Source: Helianthus annuus (lineage: Eukaryota; Streptophyta; Magnoliopsida; Asterales; Asteraceae). From it: a stretch of 64,000 nucleotides of DNA. A model generated the notes under the pieces. It was not told the origin of the DNA. It saw only the letters and a program-made list of their open reading frames with translations, and did not search any database. The stretch covers positions 20,557,645 to 20,621,644 of the forward strand of contig NC_035436.2 of assembly GCF_002127325.2 (NCBI RefSeq), in the 5' to 3' direction. The translations under genes and the position numbers were made by a program. Shown here piece after piece: positions 8,917 to 17,995 of the stretch (position 1 is the stretch's first letter; each line of letters starts with the position of its first letter).

Positions 8917-11463
8917 TTATTTTTTTTGACCCGTTTGACCGTTATTACCTTCATCATCACTCGCATCTTCCACCACCCCTTCAACAAACTTGGGTGATGG
9001 TGGCTCGACACCAATATTAATGATTCGACCACTACATAAAGAAATTTCATTTAAATGTACCTCACGTGTGTTCTTTGAGCTCAACCCTTGATGTTTAGGG
9101 TTCACCGTGGTATCACTTGGAAGTCCTCCTCCACTTCCCCGAATTTGAGCCATCTCTTGAGCAAGTTGCCCCACTTGCTTCTCTAATGCCTTTTGAGATT
9201 TATCCCTCACCTCAAACTCTTTCCGCATTTCAATTTTAATTTCTTGGTTTGAATTCCGCATTTCAGTTTTAAGTTCTTGATGTGAGTTGGTGAGAGTGCT
9301 CATAGTGTTCATGATAGCATCTAGTTTTGAGTTAATCGAATTATCACCTTGGGAGTTAGATGCACCACCCCCATTACCACCTTGGTTGTAACCCCGTTGA
9401 TAGTTGCCTTCACGGTTTTGATATCCTTGGTTACTACCTTGGTTGTAATTCCTTTGGTAACCCCCTTGGTTACCACCTTGACGATTATTGTACGATGACC
9501 CACCTTGACCTCCTTGATTACCCGATTGAAAATTCGGGTTCATTTGATTCGAGGCATTACCATACTGGAAATTAGGGTGATTTCTCAAGCCTGGATGGTA
9601 AGTGTTGGAGTTCATGTCATATTGCTTCCGATCTCCATACACTTGGTTGACTTCCTCGGTGTAGTCACTCGACTCCGTTGGACATTGCTCCACTTTATGT
9701 CCAATATCACCACACTCTTCACACACCTCAGATTGCACCGCGTTCACTTCCTTCTTCTTCATTCGAGCCATTTCCCGCTCTAAGGTAGAAATCCGATCTT
9801 TAGAGTCGAGATCGGGAAGTGATCGGGAAATGGGATGTTTCTTAGCTTGATCGGCCGATTCTTTCTCTTTCGACCGTTTACTCATCCTCTCCAAGAACTC
9901 CCAATCATCATCTTCATGGTTGCTTAGAAGGGTCCCATTGCTCGTTGATTCAAGTCGGTTCCATGTGTTGTCGTCTAGACCCCGTACAAAGCACTTGACC
10001 AACTCCCACTTCTCTATTTGATGATGTGGGCACTTTCGCATCAACTCCCTAAATCTTGTGAAGGCTTCATGCAACGGCTCGCCTGATAATTGGCGAAAAG
10101 ACCTAATTTCATCACGAGCATCGTCGGTCTTTGCCATTGAATAATACTCATCCAGAAAAGCTTGTTGCATTTCTCCCCATGTGCGAATACTATTGGCCGG
10201 AAGTGTAAGGAACCATTGCTTCGCTTTGTCTTTCAACGAAAATTGGAACAAGCGAAGTTTGACCTCCTCTAGTGCGAAGTTGTGCCCCCCGATAGTGTTG
10301 CAAATAGAAGAAAACTCCGCCAAATGCGTATACGGCTCATCGTTGGACCTTCCATTGAAATGAGGAAGTATGTTGATGTAATGTGGTTTACAATCAAATA
10401 TCCTCCTCTCACAAACGATTGGTGAATCATTCTCGGTGACCACCAGCCTAAAACAATCATTCACTCCCCATGGAGGTTGTTGACGACGATAGGGACCGTT
10501 AACTTCTTGATCACCCACTCTTCGGTTGTCCCTTCTATCATTTCTTCTTCCATCCCTTCTCTCGTCCCTTCTTTCATCCCTTCCTTGATTCCTACCTTGG
10601 TTACCTCTTTGATTGCCACCCCCCACAAAACGAGGAATCCGGTTATGGTGAGCATTGTTGTTATTGTTGCGACCCCCACCATTCCGGTTCCATTGATAAT
10701 CGTTTCGTGGTTGACGGTTGTTCTCATACCCATCATTTCTTCCGTCCCCACAACCATAATCGTCATCCCCAACATAATTGGCATTTTGATAGCCAAATTC
10801 GTCATCTTCATATCCTCTTGCATTGTAGCCATTACCCCGATTTATGTATCCCCAATCTTCATCATCATCCACTCGATCATCATAGTAACCCCCATCCTCC
10901 GAATTTTCTGTATGAATGCTTACATGTTCCGGAGATTGATAACCGGGAACACTATAAGGCTCATCATCGGGGATTGCATTCCTCAAGTCATCGATGTTGA
11001 AAAATGGGTCTTCATTCGCGGGATTGCCACGATCATGATTACCTCTACGATCGGAATTGACATTCCGATCATCAAGGTTGATGGGTAAAGAAGCTTGTCG
11101 ATGAAGGTTTTGTTGTTGGGGTGTTCGTTGGTTGTTATTGGGATTTTGGTTTCTGAAAGGTGGTGTGGGTGGTCTAGAGTTGACGTTACCACCCGGTTGT
11201 TCTTGAGGTATAGGTTGAACATTTTGGGCGGGATTGAAGTTGCTTCGGTATTGATATTGGTTCTGGTTTTGGTTTTGGTTTTGGTTGGAGTTTTGGTTCG
11301 CCACTAAATCGGTTTCAATGGTTGGTGTGAGTTGTGGTGTTTGGTTGGTTTGATTAGAAGCAAGTGTTGCTTCTAACCGGCTTGCTAGGTTTCTTCTTGC
11401 GACTCTTTCGATTTCCGGTTCGTAGACTAAAGGTGAAGTCCTCCCGGAATTCCGCGTATGCAT
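8917..11463 (-). CDS. Athila-like Gag protein (848 aa)
   Basis: A continuous frame of 848 residues beginning MHTRNSGRTSP. The N-terminal 350 residues are low-complexity, rich in N, Q, R and G. Residues about 370-480 hold the retrotransposon Gag core (LRLFQFSLKDKAKQWFLTLP, WGEMQQAFLDEYYS, LSGEPLHEAFTRFRELMRKC). A canonical CCHC zinc knuckle, CEECGDIGHKVEQC, lies near residue 580, followed by N/Q/G-rich repeats and a short coiled coil. Known: Gag forms the virus-like particle and binds element RNA. The stop falls directly after an A8 run, where the protease frame begins one base over. The start was chosen as the first ATG, about 150 bp inside the primer-binding site. Confidence 0.92.
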   Translation of the reverse strand: MHTRNSGRTSPLVYEPEIERVARRNLASRLEATLASNQTNQTPQLTPTIETDLVANQNSNQNQNQNQNQYQYRSNFNPAQNVQPIPQEQPGGNVNSRPPTPPFRNQNPNNNQRTPQQQNLHRQASLPINLDDRNVNSDRRGNHDRGNPANEDPFFNIDDLRNAIPDDEPYSVPGYQSPEHVSIHTENSEDGGYYDDRVDDDEDWGYINRGNGYNARGYEDDEFGYQNANYVGDDDYGCGDGRNDGYENNRQPRNDYQWNRNGGGRNNNNNAHHNRIPRFVGGGNQRGNQGRNQGRDERRDERRDGRRNDRRDNRRVGDQEVNGPYRRQQPPWGVNDCFRLVVTENDSPIVCERRIFDCKPHYINILPHFNGRSNDEPYTHLAEFSSICNTIGGHNFALEEVKLRLFQFSLKDKAKQWFLTLPANSIRTWGEMQQAFLDEYYSMAKTDDARDEIRSFRQLSGEPLHEAFTRFRELMRKCPHHQIEKWELVKCFVRGLDDNTWNRLESTSNGTLLSNHEDDDWEFLERMSKRSKEKESADQAKKHPISRSLPDLDSKDRISTLEREMARMKKKEVNAVQSEVCEECGDIGHKVEQCPTESSDYTEEVNQVYGDRKQYDMNSNTYHPGLRNHPNFQYGNASNQMNPNFQSGNQGGQGGSSYNNRQGGNQGGYQRNYNQGSNQGYQNREGNYQRGYNQGGNGGGASNSQGDNSINSKLDAIMNTMSTLTNSHQELKTEMRNSNQEIKIEMRKEFEVRDKSQKALEKQVGQLAQEMAQIRGSGGGLPSDTTVNPKHQGLSSKNTREVHLNEISLCSGRIINIGVEPPSPKFVEGVVEDASDDEGNNGQTGQKK

Positions 11464-11595
11464 GCACTACCTGTAACCTGCCAAGTAACACACCCCGCGT
11501 AACAAGGAAAAAGACGAGTACAAAAAGAAATCTAAGCAAATTAAATAGATAATCACGAAATTCAAGCAATAATCTAAACACAAAGCGCACGCACT

Positions 11596-11612
11596 CCTTG
11601 GCAACGACGCCA
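11596..11612 (-). promoter_or_regulatory. Primer-binding site of the Athila-like element
   Basis: Read leftwards the sequence is TGGCGTCGTTGCCAAGG, close to the tRNA-Asp-type site TGGCGCCGTTGCC used by Athila elements. It sits five bases inside the LTR edge at 11618. Confidence 0.75.
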
Positions 11613-11617
11613 AAATT

Positions 11618-13034
11618 TGATCGGAGTGTCGCGCTCCGGTCAAAGATAATATTTATATACCCAAATTACCCTTAACAAATAGCTAGTGGTAGTGAGGGGT
11701 CGAACCACGAAGAGTATGTGGTTTGTGTATGGATTTGATTGAATTATGAAGGTTGTCACTATTATGAAGCTTGCTAAGATATATTTTTGTATTTCTGTTT
11801 AATTGGAAGACGTGAATTAGAATTACTAGAATGATTTAATGGATTAACTACTAGCGATTAACTAATTGCAAGAATTGAAAATGATTGATTGAACAATAAT
11901 AAGAAAACAAGGTTCACACCCGGTTTCAACTAATGCAAGACTTAGGGTTACTATGTATTTTAATTAGCTTTACTTGAAATAGTTCATTAACGGGTTGCAA
12001 TCACAAAGCTTAGGTGTCAATCGCTATCAACGTCGTAACCAACGGACCATGATACACTTCGTTACTTCGGACTAGCAAATCCTACCAAAAGACAAGGCAT
12101 AAATACGTGTTTCACAAAGTCAAATTTAATCATTCACTCGACAGTTTGCAAATTCAATACCAACGTAGGACAATTGTCTAAGATTCAAATGCAATTTAAG
12201 TTGTCACAAAACAATTAACAAAACATAATAAACCCTAAACCTTACAAAAGTCTACACCGGGGTGAAACCTCCAAGGAATTAGCCGAGCATGATCGAAGAA
12301 ACTTGATCACCGGATGTAGGAAGCTTGAATTGGATCATTGTGAAGCTTGAGGATGGATGGATGGATGAAAGTTAGGGTCTTGGGTGAGCGATGATGGTGA
12401 ATGGATGAATGGTTTGACGAGTTGATGAATTGATGGAGCTAGGGTTTTGAATCAAGAAGATGATGGTGATTTGTTCTTGATTCGGGTTGAAGGAAGGATC
12501 ATAGATGGAATGGTAGGTGAACAAAATGAATAATGGCTCCAAGATGTTTTTCAAACCTCCAAATATTGTGTAACCCCCGAATTGAATGATGAAAGAGCTT
12601 TTTGATTCGTCCAAAGATCAAACATAACAAACAAACATGAAGTGAACATGGGGGAGCCGTCGCCGACGGTGGATGTGTCCGTCGGCGACGGTGCGTGATT
12701 TTCCAAATGCACCCGACGGCTTAACACGCTGTCTACGGTGAATTCTGGCGATGGGAACCTGCACAAGCCGTCGGCGACGGACCACATGGCCGTCGGCGAC
12801 GGCCCCCAGAGCTTTGACTTTCTATTTTCTTCATTCCTCAAGTCCGGTTGACCCGTTTCGCGTCCCGGTGGTTCCGTTTTTGCTCCGGTGACCCGTAAAG
12901 CTCCCGAAAAGCTCCTTAAACTCTGTTAGACCTGAAAAACAAGTATCTAATCAAAAGTAGGCTATTCAAGATTAAAACTTGCGTAAAAACATCAAATTAA
13001 ACAATTACAAGCACCGGTTTTCGACCACGTATCA
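11618..13034 (-). mobile_element. 5' LTR of the Athila-like gag element
   Basis: Read leftwards the LTR starts TGATACGTGGTCGAAAACC at 13034 and ends CGACACTCCGATCA at 11618, next to the primer-binding site. Its length is 1,417 bp. No matching 3' LTR is visible at lower coordinates, so the element is incomplete on that side. A cluster of CCGTCGGCGACGG words is included. Confidence 0.75.
12655..12803. repeat. Cluster of CCGTCGGCGACGG palindromes
   Basis: GCCGTCGGCGACGG or its near complement occurs four times within 150 bp of the LTR, each a near-perfect palindrome. The region is clearly more GC-rich than its surroundings. Confidence 0.85.
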
Positions 13035-13497
13035 TTGGCCATCCGATCAAGTGGCTCCGACGTTTGAGTTTCGGCGTTTCGTTTCGTGCGTTGGGTTTTG
13101 CGATGCGTTTCGAGTGAGCGATGCGGTAGATTAATAATAATAAACAAACAAATACTATATCTAGCATACAATCACCACAACATAAACATAATTTAAACAT
13201 GCACAAGTAACACATAAATAGCACACACATGTAAAACAATATCCATAACGCATAATTCGAGTTGCGAATGCGGTTGCGATGCGTTAGGCGATAAAGCGAT
13301 AAACATCGATTAAACCTTGATTATTAATAAGTACTCCACATAATACAACTAATGCGATAGAATAAATAGATTATCTACAAGTCAAAGAAGTCAAAAGAGA
13401 AGTTGAGCAAGGAATGACAGATCGTAATTAGCAATCTTTTCTTCCTTTGACTTCAATCTTGACTTTGACTTTGACTTTCGAAACACGGGGTGTTACA
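13035..13497 (-). mobile_element. Start of a Tekay-like LTR, cut by the Athila-like element
   Basis: Read leftwards from 13497 the sequence begins TGTAACACCCCGTGTTTCG, then GAAAGTCAAAGTCAAAGTC, the recognisable beginning of many Tekay LTRs. It continues to 13035, where the Athila-like LTR begins. The rest of this LTR is not visible. I infer that the Athila-like element landed in it. Confidence 0.6.
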
Positions 13498-14054
13498 CAC
13501 ACCTCTTTCTTCTCTCTAAATCTCGGCAGCCCTAAACCCCATAAGAACACCATTTTTTCACTTCATAAACACCCTAAATTAAGCTATTCCAAGTCATTAC
13601 AAGATTACTTAAGGAGCTTGCAACATGGAGCATCATTAAGGCCTTCTTTGGAGCTTAATTGTCTTCTTAATCTTCTTCTAATCTTGTGCAAACTTGTAAG
13701 CCAATCTTTTAACATTTTTAAGCACAATATTATGTGTAGATTAAGGAAGTACATGTTAATCATCTTGAATTTAAAGAAAAATCAAATTAAAACCCTATTC
13801 TCACTTTAATAATCTACTAAATATAACTTATTATGTGTAGAATATATGTATTAGTGTTAACTAGTTAGCATGATTATGTTGATTATGTTAAAGTAAGTTG
13901 TTTAAGTATGTGATTTGTGATGATCTAGTTGTTTATTTAGTGTAGTATCTTACATGGTTGATGATCTTACTATAATAAGCTTAAAAATTGTGATTTAAAC
14001 AAGTATATGTTTAAATCAATGTTTTTAGAAATAAGTGATATCTTTATATTGGTT
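13498..14054. other. Noncoding stretch
   Basis: It begins with a pyrimidine-rich, leader-like sequence (CTCTTTCTTCTCTC) resembling the transcribed part of chromovirus LTRs and then becomes AT-rich. An open frame over 13447-13809 has no recognisable domain, so I call no gene. Confidence 0.5.
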
Positions 14055-15905
14055 AGAGTAAACCGCAATTTTACCCCCTGGGGTTTAGGCCAATTGGCAC
14101 TCTGACCCCCTCTAACGAAATAATTGCAATTTTACCCCCCAACATTGATGTTCTGTCGCAATTTTACCTCCTGCCGTCAGTCAACAGTTATTTGACTATT
14201 ATAGGTGGGGGTATTTTGGTAATCTTACCCCATATTTATTATTATTATTTATAAAATCATATTATCATCATCATCTTCAAATAACCCAGATCCATCATCA
14301 TCATCTTCAAATAACCTCACAACATACACCAGAATTCAAGATTCATATTCCATATTTCCCTAAATAAACTCACAGATCCATATTCCATATTCAATTTTCC
14401 CCAAAATTCAAGATCCATACACCAAAATTCATCATCTTTAGCTCTGCCTTCCTGTTCACCGGCAACCGCACACCCACAACACCTCCTGCTCCCCCTTACA
14501 CCACTCCCACCCAGTTTCGTCTCCGGTGAGACTCTCAGTGGCAGCAGAGAACAACAACAGCAACAACGCCGCCACCACGGCGGCGATGGCGGCGACCAGA
14601 CGGAGAAACGACACAGAGAGAAAGAAAGAAAGAGTGAGCTGGTGATGATGACCGGCGGCGACAAACCAGTGAAAATGTTTGAAAGCTTCGAACTGTTTCA
14701 GTGAAAATGTAGGATTTTCGGTCGAATTTCTGAACTTTTCAATTAATCTCAACTTCCTTTGAATTTGTTTGAGATATATATTGAAAGTGATCTGAGCTTA
14801 TTCCTGTAGTTTGTAGATTGAACAAGAAAATGCAGATTTAAGTTTAGATTTGAATAGATTCAATAGTAATTGCATATTATCGATTATGGTTTCATGATTC
14901 AAATCTGACTTATAGATGTATTCAAATATAACTTCGAGATCAGATATGATTCTGTACAAGAGAACCGGTTAAGATTTGAGTTGAACTTTGGTATACATCG
15001 AAAAGAGAACTTAAAAATTGCAAATCTAATTTGATATTCAAGTTGAGTTGGTGTATTTTGAGTCCAAGATCAATATGTGCAGCTCTGGGTTATTAGCTTT
15101 AGGATATTGAAACAGGTATTCAAGTGAAGATATTCCAATGCGAGTACTAATTCAGTCGCATAAAACCTGATATAATGAATTTGTTTCAATTACATGAACT
15201 AATCGACTGTAATGAATTTGCAGTTTACCTAATGACGTCATCGGAGAATATCTTCTCCGTCTGTTTGTTATGGAGATAGTTGAGATCTCTGTGATTTTCC
15301 TTTGAAAGTATGAAATGAAAATTGTTAGTTTGTTTTGGTTCATCTTGTGCTTCATTTCATAGTCTAAGTGGAAGATTTGATAATTTGGTTAGTAATTTGA
15401 GATTCCTTGTTATAACTATGGGGTTGCGAATCGGTGGGGTTGGTGGTGGTTGTGGTGGTGAATGACGGTGGCAGTGGTGGTACCCGGTGGTGATTATTGT
15501 GGTGGATGAGAGAGAGACATGAGAGAGATGGTTGTTTGAGTTCTTGATGAACCAGGGGGTAATATTACAGAGTAGAACAAAACATAGGGGGTAATATAAA
15601 AGGGCATTATAGTCATTTCACATTCCAGTTAATAGATCTGTTAACTTATTTGACGACAGGGGGTAATATTACGACATAACAACAACGTTGGGGGGTAAAA
15701 TTGCAATTATTTTGTTAGAGGGGGTTAGAGTGCCAATTGACTTAAACCCCAGTGGGTAAAATTGTAGTTTACTCTATTGGTTATTAATTAATATTAATAT
15801 TAAAAGAAATATTAAACAAATATAAATAAAATAAGTGATATCTATATATTGGTTATTAATTAATATTAATATTAAAGAAATATTAAACAAATATAAATAA
15901 AATTT
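14023..15905. repeat. Short direct duplication holding the MULE in its first copy
   Basis: The unit AATAAGTGATATCT, then TATATTGGTTATTAATTAAT and ATATTAAACAAATATAAAT, occurs twice. The first copy is split by the MULE (14030-14054 joined to 15776-15830); the second is intact at 15831-15901. The pair gives an independent empty site for the MULE. Confidence 0.8.
14055..15775. mobile_element. Non-autonomous Mutator-like element with long terminal inverted repeats
   Basis: The left end AGAGTAAACCGCAATTTTACC matches the right end in inverted orientation (GGTAAAATTGTAGTTTACTCT), and the similarity continues for about 165 bp into each arm with the words CCCCCTGGGG, GCCAATTGGCACTCTGACC and TAACAGATC. 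ATTGGTT flanks both ends (14048-14054 and 15776-15782). Length is 1,721 bp. The core contains a GC-rich segment (14450-14660) that looks like a gene leader and may be a captured fragment. There is no transposase. Confidence 0.8.
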
Positions 15906-16054
15906 ATGAGTTTGAAGGAGAGAATGTCATGTGACATTATTTGGAGTCTTTTATTATAAGTTAGATTAGATTAGATACTCATAGACACTTGTTTATTAAT
16001 TTATATTTGTTTTTTAATTTAGAAACTCATAACATTTTTTTATAAAGAAAAAAA

Positions 16055-16716
16055 CCACGTTGAAATATTCCATCTAGTCTTTATTTAGTGAAATATGTTA
16101 TTTCATCGATTTTTTTTTGACCCATTTTAAGTGACTCGTACTCTGCCCACCCTCCAAAAACTTATGTATCAATCACTGGTGACCGCCATAAACAGACGGA
16201 ACAAAAAGGTGCTACAAGAAAAACCATGTTGAAATATTCAATCTAGTCTTTATTTAGTGAAATATGTTATTGTGACCCATTTAAGTGACTCGTACTGTCT
16301 CCACCCTCCAAAAAACTTATTTATCAATCACTGGTGACCGCCATAAACAGACGGAACAAAAAGATGCTAAAAGAAACATGTTGAAATATTCCATCTAGTC
16401 TTTATTTAGTGAAACATGTTATTTCATCGATTTTTTTGTGACCCATTTTAAGTGACTCGTACTGTGCCCACCCTCCAAAAAACTCCAAAAAACTTATGTA
16501 TCAATCACTGATGACCGCCATAAACAGACGGAACAAAAAGGTGCTAAAAAAAACCATGTTGAAATATTCCATCTAGTCTTTATTTAGTGAAATATGTTAT
16601 TTCATCAATTTTTTTGTGACCCATTTTAAGTGACTCGTATTGTGCCCACCCTCCAAAAAAACTTATGTATCAATCACTAGTGACCGCCATAAACAGATGG
16701 AACAAAAAGGTGCTAT
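16055..16716. repeat. Tandem array, four units of about 153-177 bp
   Basis: Units start near 16055, 16224, 16377 and 16554, each with CATGTTGAAATATTCCATC, GTGACTCGTACTGTGCCCACC, TGACCGCCATAAACAGACGG and AAAAAGGTGCTA. The sister locus has a single unit at 38929-39080, so the array expanded only here. No open frame spans the units. Confidence 0.92.
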
Positions 16717-16819
16717 AAAAGTCGCTTGAAATCAAATGAGAGGCTAAGGATTTAGAAGCATGATTATGAACGAAATCACAGTTTAAGCAGATCATGGATT
16801 CAAGATAACTTGAAATTTA

Positions 16820-17679
16820 GGTAGTGTTTGTTATGCAGGAAAGAGATGCGGAATGAAATGAACCATTACGAGGGAATAAAGAAAATGGTGTTTGGTTGGT
16901 CAATGTAATGGAGTCACCGAAATGAACCATCATGAGGGAATAAAGGAAATGGTGTTTGGTTGGTCAATGTAATGGAGTCACCTATTACATAAGACATTTC
17001 ATACCCTCAAAATCAGTCCATCTGCCCCCCATGTTTTTTTTTTCATTCCATCCCCACTTATACCCTTCATTAACAATACCACAACCTAAAAAAATCGCCA
17101 CCACCCACCACCGACGCCCTCCGCCGTCGCCACTCACCAGTCGTCGCGACCCGTAACCCACCACCGCCACAACCTGCTACCGCCTACGCCACCACCACCC
17201 CGACGACCACAATCGCCGCCATCAACCACCACCGACAGTCAAAACCGCCGCCACCACCACCGCCGGGGACCATCCATCACTGAGGCCCACCGCCACCGCC
17301 GCCACCACCAACCACCGCCGCCACCATCGCCGCCACACCACCCCACCACCAACGCCCACCCACCAGTCGCCACAACCCGCCACCGCCGCCACCAACCACC
17401 ACTGCCGCCGTTACCCACCTGCCACCGCCACCACCCACCACTGCCATAGACCATCGTCGCCACCCATCGCAACCACCGCCAACACCGCCATCACCTATCA
17501 CCACCCACAATCACCGCCACCGACCACCATCACCGATTTTATTCCATAGTGTTTTCTTGCCTACCAAACAATACACGGTAATAATTTATTCCATCTTACA
17601 TGTAACCAAATAAAACGTGAAATGATAATGATCTATTCCATTATCATGTCTATTCCATTAACCCATACAAAACAGACAC
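16820..17679. mobile_element. PIF/Harbinger-like non-autonomous element, locus A copy
   Basis: The ends are GGTAGTGTTTG and CAGACAC, with imperfect inverted repeats (GTGTTTGGTATG type, clearer in the locus B copy). TTA flanks both ends (16817-16819 and 17680-17682), the target duplication typical of PIF/Harbinger. The core (17095-17530) is an almost pure run of CCACC, CCGCC and CATCGCC words. It encodes long proline-, threonine- or tryptophan-rich frames by composition only, so no gene is called. The orthologous copy sits at the same position in locus B. Confidence 0.75.
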
Positions 17680-17995
17680 TTAATGTCCGACGGTTTCGGT
17701 ATTGGAAGTACATTACCGTTGGTTTCAACATGAAGGATATATTCAGATTTTTAAAATCTCCCCTAACGTGTAAGCACTTGTACAAAATAAACCCTATGAT
17801 TTATAAACTCTTTTTAATCCAATATATTTTGTTATTAATCTATCTTTCTTTTTTTCTTTAGATATTAAACGATACTACTTATGTTGTCATTTAATTCACC
17901 TAAATCGGACATAGCAAATTCAATATTTCTGTATATTAGGGTTTCCAAAATTCTGTATATTACAACTTCTTCTGAACACCCATTCGAATTCGAAG

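Noticed and set aside
10477..11088. 203-residue hydrophobic frame opposite Athila gag
   Set aside because: Complement of the N/R/D-rich gag codons; hydrophobicity follows from the codon complement, no homologue recognised.
12569..13497. A single + strand LTR from TGTAACCCCCGA to GGGGTGTTACA
   Set aside because: The interval crosses the clear Athila LTR boundary at 13034; the right end is better read as the start of a minus-strand Tekay LTR.
17239..17510. Tryptophan/glycine-rich frames opposite the CCACC tract
   Set aside because: Composition artefact of CCACC/GGTGG repeats inside a Harbinger element; no start context or domain.
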